The position numbers were made by a program, and so were the translations under genes. From contig JARVJP010000008.1 of the NCBI GenBank assembly GCA_029776065.1, positions 1 to 64,000 on the forward strand: a DNA stretch of 64,000 nucleotides. Reading direction: 5' to 3'. Within the stretch, counting starts at the first letter, position 1, and every line of letters begins with the position of its first letter. The notes below the pieces were generated by a model. The model was not told the origin of the DNA. It did not search any database and was given only the letters and a program-made list of their open reading frames with translations. Shown here one piece after another: positions 16,564-25,933 of this stretch. The stretch comes from Nitrososphaeria archaeon (GTDB lineage: Archaea; Thermoproteota; Nitrososphaeria; JACIWG01).

Positions 16564-17259
16564 TTAATAATTCTCTCTGATAAGGACTATTTGATTTAAA
16601 AGGCGTTCTCTGTTACGATAGTCTGGGCAGTATCCTTTCAAAATTTCATGGAACCTTTTTGAATGGTTAAATTCTAAATTATGGGTAAGTTCATGTAAAA
16701 CAACATATTCCTTAAGTTTTTTTGGTAATGCTGCTAATTGTAGGTTAAAGAATAGCTCCCGCCTTCTATTACAATATCCCCACTTTTTCAAGTCCATTAC
16801 ATAGAAGTTCGCGTATTCTATGTTCAACTTTTTAGAGTAAAATGGAAGTTCTTTATTTAAGTATTTTATCGTACGTTTTTTCATCCAGAATTTGATGGTC
16901 TGAATTATATTATCGTCTTTTGTCTTGATAATAGCTAGCCCATTACTAAGCTTGACACAATTCTTTTTTGAGTTTTTAGTGATTAACGGGTATTTTTTTC
17001 CATCTATCATTAACTCTTTCCCATTTAAGACGTACCTTCGTTGGAGGAGTTCGTTATATTTTTTTATGATCCACTCCCTTTTTTCGTCCACGATCTTTTC
17101 CGGGTCTTTTGAACAAAAGTGGGGGAGAACAACTTCGAGTTTTAGATCTGACTTAAATCTTATGTATATGTACTTCGAACGGGAAGCTTTAACTGTGTAT
17201 TGGATCTCACTCCCTTTATCATCTACTTTAAGAGTACCCTGATTAGGCATTTCTTCCAA
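16564..17259 (-). CDS. YgjP-type metallopeptidase-fold protein (M48-related, DUF45)
   Basis: 231 residues. The C-terminal 'VVLHELTHNLEFNHSKRFHEIL' contains the HExxH zinc motif (near residue 190) and the third His of the YgjP/DUF45 family. The upstream 'MDLKKWGYCNRRRELFFNLQ' is the usual W-G-x-C/S block. The N-terminal beta-rich part 'YTVKASRSKYIYIRF' also fits. It lies 1 bp after the HAD phosphatase gene in the same direction. E. coli YgjP has been described as a UTP-related pyrophosphatase; the role here is unknown. Confidence 0.82.
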   Translation of the reverse strand: MEEMPNQGTLKVDDKGSEIQYTVKASRSKYIYIRFKSDLKLEVVLPHFCSKDPEKIVDEKREWIIKKYNELLQRRYVLNGKELMIDGKKYPLITKNSKKNCVKLSNGLAIIKTKDDNIIQTIKFWMKKRTIKYLNKELPFYSKKLNIEYANFYVMDLKKWGYCNRRRELFFNLQLAALPKKLKEYVVLHELTHNLEFNHSKRFHEILKGYCPDYRNRERLLNQIVLIRENY

Positions 17260-17260
17260 A

Positions 17261-17968
17261 CTAGCTTCCTAAGAGGGTTTTAATAACTTCTTGTGTGTTT
17301 CTAAGATTTGTGAAGACAAAGTCTGCACCCGCCTTTTTCAAATCCTCCATAGAATGGCTTCCTGTAGCAACACCAACAGTTTTCACTCCAACCTCTTTCC
17401 CTGCTTCAATATCTCTTGGTGTGTCCCCAAAGATGTACACATTATTTTCAAATAAGAAGCCATGGTTTCGTTCTGCTCTAGCTATTGCTGTTCTTATTAA
17501 GTCTGCTCTTCTAATGCCATCGCTTCCAAAGCCTCCGAACTGGAAGTATTCGTTAAGCTTGACTTTATCCAGCTTTCCTCTAGCAATAGGCTCAACGTTT
17601 CCAGTTACTAACGCTAAGAGGACATCACGCCTTTTTAATTCATCTAAAAGCTCCTGTACTCCAGGAAGTACCTTTATTGGGAAAACGTCAACGACCTTTT
17701 TGAATGTGTCTACCATGTTGTCTACAACCTCTTGTAGCTTTGACTCAATTAATTGGTCGTTGAAGCCCTTATTTTTTAGAACCTCCTTTATAATCTGTTT
17801 GTCAGTCTTTCCTAAGTAATCAAATGTATTTATATCAAACTTAAATCCAAACACCTTTTCCAATGCAACGCCTAAGGCGTATTTGTGACCATCTGCGCCA
17901 TCAACAAGTGTATAGTCAACGTCGAATAGGAAAAGCATCCTTCTATAAGAAGTACTTCTTAGTGCCAA
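17261..17968 (-). CDS. HAD-superfamily hydrolase (phosphoglycolate phosphatase-like)
   Basis: 235 residues. Motif I 'LFLFDVDYTLVDG' carries the nucleophile and acid-base Asp pair, motif II is 'ALVTGNVEP', and motif IV is 'YIFGDTPRDIEAGKEVG'. The cap between them is helical, as in subfamily I. The Tyr in D-x-D-Y-T replaces the usual Gly. The coordinates use a TTG start; the Met at residue 11 (about 17938) is a plausible alternative that begins 3 residues before the nucleophile strand. It is probably cotranscribed with the YgjP-like gene. Confidence 0.83.
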   Translation of the reverse strand: MALRSTSYRRMLFLFDVDYTLVDGADGHKYALGVALEKVFGFKFDINTFDYLGKTDKQIIKEVLKNKGFNDQLIESKLQEVVDNMVDTFKKVVDVFPIKVLPGVQELLDELKRRDVLLALVTGNVEPIARGKLDKVKLNEYFQFGGFGSDGIRRADLIRTAIARAERNHGFLFENNVYIFGDTPRDIEAGKEVGVKTVGVATGSHSMEDLKKAGADFVFTNLRNTQEVIKTLLGS

Positions 17969-18056
17969 ATTCTCTTCGCACTAATACCTGTTTAAATATT
18001 TCTTAAATGCTTTATCATAGTAATTTTTATTCCAATCAAATCATAAAAAGGAAAGG

Positions 18057-18242
18057 TTACTTCTCCTTTGAACCATCGCTTCTATATAGCTTGTAGAAAG
18101 CGAAGAGTGTGAAGAAGGCAACGACAACCGAAAATGATATTAACGGGTTGATCATCGCAGAGAATAAAATTGTGAACCCCACTAGAATTGTTAGTGTTCT
18201 CTCGAGTTTGGTTGCCAATCGAATACACTGTTTTAGTTGCAT
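18057..18242 (-). CDS. Small two-helix membrane protein
   Basis: 61 residues from an ATG at 18240-18242. Two hydrophobic helices (about residues 17-34 and 35-51) are followed by the charged tail 'KLYRSDGSKEK'. A TATA-like TTTATTTA lies about 25 bp before the ATG, supporting this start and a leaderless mRNA. No family is recognised. Confidence 0.55.
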   Translation of the reverse strand: MQLKQCIRLATKLERTLTILVGFTILFSAMINPLISFSVVVAFFTLFAFYKLYRSDGSKEK

Positions 18243-18319
18243 AGGCAATTATATATCGGTAAATAAACTTTTTCTAAAAAGTTTGAGCCTCTTATTTTAT
18301 AATTTGAAGAGAAACGGGA

Positions 18320-19048
18320 TTATTTTGGTGTATAGATGAATTCTTCCCCAGGATTTAGTGCGATTACTTTGGTGATGGGGCTGAGAGATCGCACTCTTCC
18401 AATAAAGTCCTTAGCCTCGTTAGAGTTCGGGTCAAAGTGTGTTGGTATAACAATTTCCGGGTGTACCCATTGAACTGCGAGCGACGCTTCCCTGGGGGCT
18501 AGATGTGTCCATCCTCCAGTAAGCTTAGGTGCCCCACCAATAGGTACTAATGCAATATTTGGTTGGTAAAGTTCGCCTATGAGCTTCATGTCACTGAAGA
18601 TAGCTGTATCCCCTAAGTTGTATACTCTGACCCCATCTTCAGGGCTTACGATAAAACTAATGGGAAGGTCTGAAATGAAGATATCACCTGATTTAAAGAA
18701 CGATATGTGCCTACATTCTACGCATTGAATCTTGATACTCTTCACTTCAATAAAGTCACCCCAGAGGACGCTTATCGCCTTTTCTTTTGCTACACCTAAG
18801 CGGAGCGCATGTTCTCTCACGCCTGGGGCTGAAACCAAGGTTGCTCCTGTGCGCTTCTGTATTTCTATAGCGTTACCCATGTGGTCTGGGGCTCCATGTG
18901 TCACTAGAATTAGGTCTGCTTTGGTGATATCATCCAATTTTATCGGGCAAAGAGGGTTCCCTTCAACGCATGGATCTATGATGATCTTTTTTCCTCTCGT
19001 TTCTATTTCTAAGAACGAGATGCCGTAGAATCTAAACTTTGTAGTCAT
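18320..19048 (-). CDS. UPF0173-type metal-dependent hydrolase (beta-lactamase fold)
   Basis: 242 residues. The opening 'KFRFYGISFLEIETRGKKII' followed by 'DPCVEGNPLCPIK' is typical of UPF0173/UlaG-like enzymes. The metal motif reads 'VTHGAPDHMGN' (THxxxDH), with later ligands in 'CRHISFF', 'NLGDTAIFSDMKL' and 'IPTHFDPNS'. It is close in length to the family norm of about 225. Substrate unknown. It stands alone between two small genes. Confidence 0.87.
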   Translation of the reverse strand: MTTKFRFYGISFLEIETRGKKIIIDPCVEGNPLCPIKLDDITKADLILVTHGAPDHMGNAIEIQKRTGATLVSAPGVREHALRLGVAKEKAISVLWGDFIEVKSIKIQCVECRHISFFKSGDIFISDLPISFIVSPEDGVRVYNLGDTAIFSDMKLIGELYQPNIALVPIGGAPKLTGGWTHLAPREASLAVQWVHPEIVIPTHFDPNSNEAKDFIGRVRSLSPITKVIALNPGEEFIYTPK

Positions 19049-19157
19049 CTAAATCGTTAAAGTTGCACCGAACTTATATTTTTATGTATCTATAAATCAT
19101 TAACGTCATTGTCATTTATTCACAATATTTAGAACTGTTAGTTTGTCATATAGGGTT

Positions 19158-19634
19158 TCAGATCTGTTTTGTTATCCATGCCTCTCTTGTCCAGAGGTTT
19201 TCCCAGATATCTTGTTCCTCTATAACTTCATATCTCATTACCGCTTCTTTTAATGTTTGGAATATTTTATGATGCCTTATTTCATCTTCTATTATAACTT
19301 CTAGTATTGCCTTCACTTTAGGGTTTGTTTCTTCGTCTGCTAACTTTCTTATTTCTTCTAAGTTCTTAGATTCTTCTTGTATATGGTATTCAAGATTGTT
19401 TTGGATCTTCGCTAGCTCAGAAGGTTTGGTCATCTTTCTAGAAGGATCTAGTAAGTTGGCTGCGCTCTTGTACAGTTTTGCATGCCTCTCGGTGTCAAGT
19501 ACTATGACTTGCAGTATAGACCTTACAGCGTCGCTCCTTATACTATTTGCAAGTTTGCTAATTTCTCTAGAAATTTTTTTCTCTTCGTTAGCTTTCTCCT
19601 CTAACAAATTGACCTTTTTGTTTCTATACCTCAT
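19158..19634 (-). CDS. Ferritin-like/rubrerythrin-related four-helix protein
   Basis: 158 residues, almost all helical. Possible diiron ligands appear as 'LDTERHAKLYKSA' (ExxH) near residue 50 and 'IEDEIRHHKIFQTL' (ExxH) near residue 120, with 'EEKKISREI' and 'EESKNLEEI' supplying further Glu. That spacing fits a ferritin-like carboxylate-bridged diiron fold. No rubredoxin domain follows. It may act in iron handling or peroxide defence (inference). Confidence 0.68.
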   Translation of the reverse strand: MRYRNKKVNLLEEKANEEKKISREISKLANSIRSDAVRSILQVIVLDTERHAKLYKSAANLLDPSRKMTKPSELAKIQNNLEYHIQEESKNLEEIRKLADEETNPKVKAILEVIIEDEIRHHKIFQTLKEAVMRYEVIEEQDIWENLWTREAWITKQI

Positions 19635-19961
19635 GTTGTTATTGTACTATTAAGGCACTAATAAGTTCTTCTAAATATTCTTGTTGGTTAGGAATTGATT
19701 AAATCCCATTATAAATAAATATGGTTAAGACGCAAAATAGGCTCTGGATGTAAAAAGGCAATTCCCCTATTAGCTCACAGTACTCTTTAACAACTAATTA
19801 CTAATAATAAGACTAAATAAAAAAATTTGAAGTAGAGCTAAAAGTATTATTAAACAAGATTTTTTACTAATATTCATCAAATAATCGCTTATTTATTGTA
19901 TTTAAATTTTATTAACTTGTGACTTGATTGCCTATAAAATGGTTGCATAAAGAAATTAGTT
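19635..19961. other. AT-rich intergenic region without a recognisable gene
   Basis: About 330 bp between the ferritin-like gene start and the 3' end of the orphan permease gene. It is very AT-rich with many stops in all frames. I see no tRNA, hairpin or repeat. It probably holds the ferritin-like promoter and the permease terminator. Confidence 0.5.
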
Positions 19962-20774
19962 CTATTTTACCATGTTTAAACTAAGCCCTCTGATTAGATA
20001 TCGTCTTATCAGTAATCCAAAGATTATCATTGGTAGAGCGACTATCAAGCCTGAGGCACAAAACATGCCTGGGCTAAATCCCATGGAGGATGCTATCTGG
20101 CCTGTAAGTGTCCTAGCGTCTTTCCCAGTTAAAAGAAGTGCTACAGCAAATTCGTTCCATGTAAAAATTAGGCAAAATAAAGCAGTTACTAAAAGGCCTT
20201 TAGATATCAATGGTAAAGTGACCTTAAAGAAAACCGAAGTCTTAGATAAACCGTCTACTTCAAATGTCTCCTCTAAGTCTTTTGGAACATCGACCAAATA
20301 TCCACTCATTAGAAGAACGACAAAAGGTAGGTTCAAAAGTACGTATACCAGGATTAACCCAAGCAAAGTGTCGTAAAGTCCTATTTGTGCATAGATTAGG
20401 TAGATTGGTATGGCTATGGCTATCGTTGGGAGGAACCTTATCAATAGAATCGCGCTGAAAATTATTTGCTTTCCTTTAACATCATATCTTGACATTACAT
20501 AAGTTGATGGGAGGCCGATGATAACAGATAATATGACAGAGCATGTTGTGACAATTACGCTGTTCATTAAATAGTTTGTAAACTTGTAAGATCCTATCAC
20601 GAATATGAAGTTTTCCAAGGAGGGGGTGAAGATGAATTTTGGTGGATAGCTGAAGATAGACGCATCAGGTTGGAACGCTAACGAGAAGATTAGGTATATT
20701 GGGTATATGAAAAAGACTAGGACTATAGATAATATTAATGGGAAGAGATAGGTGCTAACTTTCGTTTCTATCAA
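19962..20774 (-). CDS. ABC sugar-type permease, MalG family (orphan)
   Basis: 270 residues and six membrane helices. The EAA loop is 'EETFEVDGLSKTSVFFKVTLPL' (shown in part: EExFxxDGxxxxxxFxxxxLP), the contact site for the ATPase. The end 'RRYLIRGLSLNMVK' is close to the 'RGLTAGAVK' ending of MalG-type permeases. No binding protein, second permease or ATPase is adjacent, so the gene is separated from its system or is the remnant of a lost operon. Confidence 0.85.
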   Translation of the reverse strand: MIETKVSTYLFPLILSIVLVFFIYPIYLIFSLAFQPDASIFSYPPKFIFTPSLENFIFVIGSYKFTNYLMNSVIVTTCSVILSVIIGLPSTYVMSRYDVKGKQIIFSAILLIRFLPTIAIAIPIYLIYAQIGLYDTLLGLILVYVLLNLPFVVLLMSGYLVDVPKDLEETFEVDGLSKTSVFFKVTLPLISKGLLVTALFCLIFTWNEFAVALLLTGKDARTLTGQIASSMGFSPGMFCASGLIVALPMIIFGLLIRRYLIRGLSLNMVK

Positions 20775-20992
20775 CTCCCTCTGAAATCATAGTATGTACC
20801 AATTAAATTTATAAAGGCCTTATAGGTGATTATCATACACTACAATTCCATAGCGTACTATTATGAATAATTAAATATTGTGAATCAAATTTAAATAATG
20901 TGTATGATTTAATGTCAAATCAATTTTTTAGATGTGTTAGACAAACTTTTTTTATCTAGGTCATTTTAAGTTGTCTGCCTTATTGGAATATT

Positions 20993-21268
20993 GTGCCAAT
21001 ACCAACAAGAGTTAGGAATGGGCGCATCTGTATACCGGTACCATTTAGACAAAAGCACAGACTATGGGAGGGTTCTGTTGTGGAGTTGATCTCCTCAGAT
21101 GAGGGAATACTAGTGAAGCCGATGATTCAGAAGGAGGAGAGGAATGAAATGATAGATAAATACTTTGAAATCAAGCCCTCTATTGAGGCGGAGATAACGA
21201 CGATCGTGTGTTCTCTTACCTACCCAACAAGTGGTGGGCTAATCCTAGAGCAAAAGAGCCGAGCATAG
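20993..21268 (+). CDS. AbrB/SpoVT-type DNA-binding-like protein
   Basis: 91 residues from a GTG at 20993. The N-terminal 'RVRNGRICIPVPFRQKHRLW' followed by 'EGSVVELISSDEGILVKP' matches the swapped-hairpin AbrB fold (R..G.I.IP..FR....L..G..V). Such proteins act as transition regulators or antitoxins. No toxin gene is adjacent. The C-terminal 45 residues have no match. The neighbouring gene begins 220 bp downstream. Confidence 0.75.
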   Translation: MPIPTRVRNGRICIPVPFRQKHRLWEGSVVELISSDEGILVKPMIQKEERNEMIDKYFEIKPSIEAEITTIVCSLTYPTSGGLILEQKSRA

Positions 21269-21488
21269 GACGTAGTTGCTCCATTTGGAATATTACGTTA
21301 GTCGGGTCTATTGCCCTTTGATAGGTAGAATTAAGTGTAGTCAAGATTTATTTACTGTTGTTTGGCTCTTTCCATTTTCTATTCAACCTTTGTAATTAAA
21401 TTATTAAAAATTCAAAGGTACCATGTATTAAGATAAACCAGTTGGAGGATAAGAAAAGTAAAAAAAGGTTGACGGCGAACGTTACTGT

Positions 21489-22049
21489 ATGCCAGTAAAC
21501 TTTGATTTGGAATTGAAGGGTGAAGCTGCATTAGATGTGGCTCAAAAACTTGCGATAGCAGCTAGAACAGCGCCTAAGGCTAGAGGAAGAGACGACCTGT
21601 TGATTTCTATTTTGACAAATGAAGAGAAAGAAATGGTAGCGAATAAGCTTGATTCGCTTGCGGAAGAGAAAGGTTTCCAGTGGTTCAAACGGGATGCAGG
21701 AAACGTGAGGAACAGTCAAGTCGTTATTCTATTGGGTGTGAAGGGTTCTGGTGCGAGGAACTTGAATTGTAGTGGGTGCGGCTATAAGGACTGCTCTGAA
21801 TTTGATAAGGTAGAAAAGATGGCTCGAACAGACTTTTCAGGTCCAAACTGCATCTTCCCGATTATAGACTTGGGAATAGCATTAGGTTCTATGGTCAAAC
21901 TAGCAAGTGAGTACTGTGTTGACAATAGGATCATGTATACAGTAGGCCTTGCAGCGAAGAAGCTGAATCTTATGGACGCGGATGTGATAATGGGGCTACC
22001 GCTCTCAGTTTCAGGTAAGAGCATCTACTTCGACAGACCTAAGGTCTAA
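21489..22049 (+). CDS. DUF2148 ferredoxin-like domain protein
   Basis: 186 residues. 'AARTAPKARGRDDL' near residue 27 and 'NCSGCGYKDCSEFD' near residue 97 (CxxCGxxxC) followed by a fourth Cys in 'SGPNCIFPIIDLGIALGS' are the DUF2148 signature. The cysteines probably hold an Fe-S cluster. The function of this family, common in anaerobic bacteria and archaea, is unknown. It is convergent with nurA, 5 bp apart. Confidence 0.85.
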   Translation: MPVNFDLELKGEAALDVAQKLAIAARTAPKARGRDDLLISILTNEEKEMVANKLDSLAEEKGFQWFKRDAGNVRNSQVVILLGVKGSGARNLNCSGCGYKDCSEFDKVEKMARTDFSGPNCIFPIIDLGIALGSMVKLASEYCVDNRIMYTVGLAAKKLNLMDADVIMGLPLSVSGKSIYFDRPKV

Positions 22050-22054
22050 TCGCT

Positions 22055-23230
22055 TCAAAACTCCTTTTGAGGGTTCATAGGGAAGAAGAAAGCTTTAACT
22101 GCGTTTTGGTCATCGATCTTTTCTAAGGTTTTTGCTTCGATCTCTTTAGAGAAGTCCCTACCGAATTCCCTTGGAAGGCTTACAGACTGGTCCATGACAT
22201 CGATATATATTGGTAAGCCTGTGGCTGGGTTGAACATGTTCTTGACTTCTAAGAGTCCTTGCACGACTTCCTCGGCATCGCTAGGGTATTCAAATTCGCA
22301 AATAGGTGCTTCATTAGAAGATTTTACCATCATGCGATCTAGTTTCTTATATGTTTCCAACGACTCTAAAACTGAGCTAGGCATCCTCTTGTCTAAGAAA
22401 GGTCTATAAACCCTTTCTTCAGCCTCTTTTAGGATCCCCTGGGGATCGGCTTTATCCTTTGAAGCCAGATAAGATACGTAAGAGTATATCCTAAATGCTC
22501 CTGCTTTCTTGAAAAGGTCGGCGTACTTTAGAAGGTGGTTGGTGTTCAATATTTGGGCTAAAATATATTTGTCGAGCATGTTAATCGTCTCCGTCCCATG
22601 ATCTATCTCAGAGTAAACCTTCCCACCTATTGCGCGTGTGTGAGACCTCTTTATTACACCAATAACCCGATTGGATTCGATAAGCTTCATTGTAGACTGA
22701 GATATTTGGTCTACAAGTTCTTTATCAACCTCACTTAATGGCTTAGTATCTCGAATCGCTGCATAGAGGAAGCTGTAGAAGGATCCATCGACTAGTACAA
22801 CCTTAGCTTTCTTAAGCGCTTCAAGCGCAGCCAGTCTCTCTATCAGGGTCATTTTGAAGTATAGTGTTCTTTTAACAGATTCCTCATATGCTCCAGTTCG
22901 CTTTGCGAGTATGTTAGCGAAGTATCTCTCATCATAGACACCTTTATTGTTAAATAAGATGAATCCTGCTGCGTATAATGCAGCACCTAAGCCGAGCTTC
23001 GATATAGGAATAGGCGTGTTAGAGCCGTCAACTGCAGCAATAACATAGTCGAGTTTCTTGCTAGGTCTAAATGGCTTCGCATATTTTTGGATAAGGTGGC
23101 GAAGCTTTCTGATTTCGTTTACATTCTTAGATATTCTCTCCGCTATAGCCTTAGCTTCTTCTTCAGCCTTTACGTAGTATTGCTCTTGTAGATCAAAAGG
23201 TAGTTTACCCCAGCTCGCCTCTTCACTCAT
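22055..23230 (-). CDS. nurA: NurA 5'-3' nuclease
   Basis: 391 residues. NurA resects DNA ends together with the HerA translocase during recombination. The conserved acidic motifs are visible: 'YVIAAVDGSNTPIPIS' (D-G-S near residue 68), 'VVLVDGSFYSFL' near residue 146, and a C-terminal 'LPIYIDVMDQSVSL' with the last Asp near residue 350. It is directly downstream of herA, 4 bp apart, on the same strand, the usual arrangement. Mre11 and Rad50 genes are not in this window. Confidence 0.92.
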   Translation of the reverse strand: MSEEASWGKLPFDLQEQYYVKAEEEAKAIAERISKNVNEIRKLRHLIQKYAKPFRPSKKLDYVIAAVDGSNTPIPISKLGLGAALYAAGFILFNNKGVYDERYFANILAKRTGAYEESVKRTLYFKMTLIERLAALEALKKAKVVLVDGSFYSFLYAAIRDTKPLSEVDKELVDQISQSTMKLIESNRVIGVIKRSHTRAIGGKVYSEIDHGTETINMLDKYILAQILNTNHLLKYADLFKKAGAFRIYSYVSYLASKDKADPQGILKEAEERVYRPFLDKRMPSSVLESLETYKKLDRMMVKSSNEAPICEFEYPSDAEEVVQGLLEVKNMFNPATGLPIYIDVMDQSVSLPREFGRDFSKEIEAKTLEKIDDQNAVKAFFFPMNPQKEF

Positions 23231-23234
23231 AAAT

Positions 23235-24659
23235 TCACCCTTCTAATTCAAAGGACATCAGTAGAGGCATAGGTGCTGGATTCATTTTACCAGCGAAATA
23301 AAAGTGCCCCGGAGGTAAACGTAGCAAAAACTCTATCTTAACACCATAAGGTGTGAGCCACTTGCTTGCTTCTTCGATATCTAATGGGTGTATGCTCCCA
23401 AAGAACTGGGTGTTTAGGTTTCTTCTAACAGCAGCGTTAATACCTATGTCGCCAGCTATCCCTTGTGAGAGAAGTATGATCACTAGGCCGTAGGATCGTC
23501 CGAGTGCGCACAGGTCCTTGATTATCTCGGTCGTATCTTCTTGAAGGCCTTTTGGTTGGAATGGGGCGTACTGTGGTGCTTCGTCGATTAACAATGCAAG
23601 GTTTACGTTTTCATCTTTTTCCATCCTCTCTTTCAAGTACTTCGCTATTGAGAGGAAGATGCTTAGTTTCTGCGGGCTTCCCGCCTTCACCATGTTGATG
23701 ACTAGAAGATGTTTCTCATGGGCTTCGGCTACGATGTCTTTAGGTTCCTTCCTCCCACAGACTTCAAGGAAGTGTTCTTCCTTCAGCCTCCTTAGACCAC
23801 GTTCGAGTTTCCTTAAATACTGCCTTGCGTATTTGCTCTCATCTTCACTTAGACCTTTTTCTATCTTAGATCTAAGATCGACCTTGAAACCTTCGAACCC
23901 TAGATTTCTCCACTCTGAGTCCTCCATGTACTCTTTGAACGCGTTGATTAGAGGATTCGAATCCCTATAAGATGATACTCCAAAGAAGTTCATCTTATCT
24001 AACAAGTAGTCCGCTGCCACTAAAGCATCTATAGCAACATCTTCTAAGCCGATGGTGTTCTCCTTGAAGTAGGGTGCGTAATCTCTTCCTTTCCAATCGA
24101 ATACTATCACATCATATTTGAGTGTTCTAAGTAGCGGGATTAGAACATGGCGTGCTAGATAGGATTTGCCACCACCCGTTGACGCAAATACACCTATGTG
24201 ATAGGGGATAAAAGTAACATTAACAGGGATCCTCCAGGTTTTGTGACCGGCGTAGTACCCGATGTAGGCTGCCTTCTCTAGTCCTTTACTCAAATATCGC
24301 ATTGGGTTCTCGTTCGAATCGAAAGCGTAGACCTTTGATCTGGGTGCGATAACTTTAAGGTTCTGCTCTAGCCTGTCCCCTATTTTCCCTATAGAAAAGA
24401 CTTTGAAGTCAAAGACTTCTCTGCTTGAGGATGGAGTACCACCTTTTTTTGTGTACGCTACTCCTGGCCTGTATTCCCCTGCCTTTAGAGCTTCGTTTAT
24501 TCCTAATCCTTCTCTTATGACACCTATAATTTCTTCTCCACCTATGTTCTTTATTAGAACTAAGTCTTCTACTGCGGTTTCCTTTTCTTTGCCTTCAAAG
24601 ACGATCACCCTCGCTGTGCTTTCTGTTGAATCACTAGCAACAACTCCTATCTGATTCAT
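23235..24659 (-). CDS. herA: HerA DNA translocase
   Basis: 474 residues, a little under the usual 490-500. The N-terminal HAS barrel (about 1-130, 'NQIGVVASDSTESTARVIVF') is followed by the RecA-type motor: Walker A 'GVFASTGGGKSYLARHV' near residue 157, 'YDVIVFDWKGRDYAPY' after it, Walker B 'LALLIDEAPQYAP' near residue 355 and 'IILLSQGIAGDIGINAAVRR' as sensor region. HerA is a hexameric pump that partners NurA in end resection. The Walker A has G-G-G-K-S in place of G-S-G-K-S, a minor change. Confidence 0.92.
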   Translation of the reverse strand: MNQIGVVASDSTESTARVIVFEGKEKETAVEDLVLIKNIGGEEIIGVIREGLGINEALKAGEYRPGVAYTKKGGTPSSSREVFDFKVFSIGKIGDRLEQNLKVIAPRSKVYAFDSNENPMRYLSKGLEKAAYIGYYAGHKTWRIPVNVTFIPYHIGVFASTGGGKSYLARHVLIPLLRTLKYDVIVFDWKGRDYAPYFKENTIGLEDVAIDALVAADYLLDKMNFFGVSSYRDSNPLINAFKEYMEDSEWRNLGFEGFKVDLRSKIEKGLSEDESKYARQYLRKLERGLRRLKEEHFLEVCGRKEPKDIVAEAHEKHLLVINMVKAGSPQKLSIFLSIAKYLKERMEKDENVNLALLIDEAPQYAPFQPKGLQEDTTEIIKDLCALGRSYGLVIILLSQGIAGDIGINAAVRRNLNTQFFGSIHPLDIEEASKWLTPYGVKIEFLLRLPPGHFYFAGKMNPAPMPLLMSFELEG

Positions 24660-24704
24660 TAAACATCATCTGCTTATTTGATCTTAATAAGTTTAAAGCC
24701 TATG

Positions 24705-25925
24705 TTACTCGTATCTCAATGCGACTATTGGCGGTACCTTTGAAGCGCGCAAAGCAGGTATTAACCCTCCGACCGTGCCAACGAAAACAGCCATGCTTAA
24801 AGACCTTAGAATTAAATCGGCTGTTATAGCTGGTTGTGCTGTAATAGAGAACCCTTGTGCTCCAACACCTACTGAGAAAGAGCCTATTGATGATAATAGG
24901 TATGCCCCAGTAGCCCCAATGATTATTCCCACTGTTCCGCCGATTATACTCATGATTATTCCTTCTGTTAGAATCAAGACAAGGATGTTTCTACTAGAGT
25001 AGCCAAACGCCTTTAACACACCGATTTCCTTGGTTCTTTCAATTATCGACGTGAACATTGTAGCCATGGTTCCGGTGACAGCGACAGCAAACGCTGAAAT
25101 AGATAATGAGAATAAGAGGAAATCTAACGTGTCGATTATTTGATTTACTGTCTGAGCTATCTGCTGGAATGCTATAATTTGCACAAGGTCTCTATACTTG
25201 TCTTTAAGCTGTTTCGTTATACTTCCAATTATTGCTTCATTTTCGGCTACAATGAATAATCCTGTGTACTGCGTCACCCCTAAGATGCTCTTCCCTGCGC
25301 TTAAAGGCAAGAATATCGTCATATCAGGGTTAACGAATATAGAACTCCCGTACTTCTGGAAGGCTCCGACGACTCTTAAAGAGACTGTTTTGAACTCTAG
25401 CTTTTCATCCCTTATAACAGGTATCTTTAGTGAAATAGCGTTTCCAACGTTATAAAGCTTGGCACCGTCCTCCGTGTGAATTATCTCGTATCCAACTGCA
25501 GCTGAAGTGATCATCGACTTCTGAGGGATTGTTCCCTCTTCTAGCTTAAGGCTTCCTAGTGTTTTTAAGAAGACGTCCAAGTCTGTTGCATATATCTGAA
25601 CCTTTACAAGTGAGCCGTCGGCCCTCTTGAAATTTCCCTCAGTCATATAAAATGGTGTAACACTGTCCACTCCTTTTAATCCTTCAACATAGGAAACTGT
25701 TGTATCGCTTATTGTGTACCCTTTCTGAGGGAAGACTACAATAGTATTACCTCCCAATGAAGTCAGCTGATCTAAGATAGTCTGCGAATAGCCTTGAGTT
25801 GTGCCTATGATGGTGATCATCGAAGCAGGCCCTATTGCAATGCCTATAATTGTGAGCACAGCTCTTAACTTCTTTTCTGTAAGGACCTTGAACGAGAAAC
25901 GCAGGACGTCGACTGGCTTTATCAT
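24705..25925 (-). CDS. MacB/FtsX-type ABC transporter permease
   Basis: 406 residues. One N-terminal helix ('VLTIIGIAIGPASMITIIGT') is followed by a periplasmic-type MacB_PCD domain (about 45-250) and three helices of the FtsX core from about 270, with 'ERTKEIGVLKAFGYSSRNIL' between the first two, the classical FtsX motif. It is the third gene of a three-gene set: ATPase, large exported protein and this permease. Type VII ABC proteins of this kind transmit force across the membrane rather than import solutes. Confidence 0.9.
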   Translation of the reverse strand: MIKPVDVLRFSFKVLTEKKLRAVLTIIGIAIGPASMITIIGTTQGYSQTILDQLTSLGGNTIVVFPQKGYTISDTTVSYVEGLKGVDSVTPFYMTEGNFKRADGSLVKVQIYATDLDVFLKTLGSLKLEEGTIPQKSMITSAAVGYEIIHTEDGAKLYNVGNAISLKIPVIRDEKLEFKTVSLRVVGAFQKYGSSIFVNPDMTIFLPLSAGKSILGVTQYTGLFIVAENEAIIGSITKQLKDKYRDLVQIIAFQQIAQTVNQIIDTLDFLLFSLSISAFAVAVTGTMATMFTSIIERTKEIGVLKAFGYSSRNILVLILTEGIIMSIIGGTVGIIIGATGAYLLSSIGSFSVGVGAQGFSITAQPAITADLILRSLSMAVFVGTVGGLIPALRASKVPPIVALRYE

Positions 25926-25933
25926 CTAATGGT

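Noticed and set aside
24300-24330. tRNA T-arm-like GTTCGAATC
   Set aside because: It lies within the HerA coding frame and has no acceptor stem around it.
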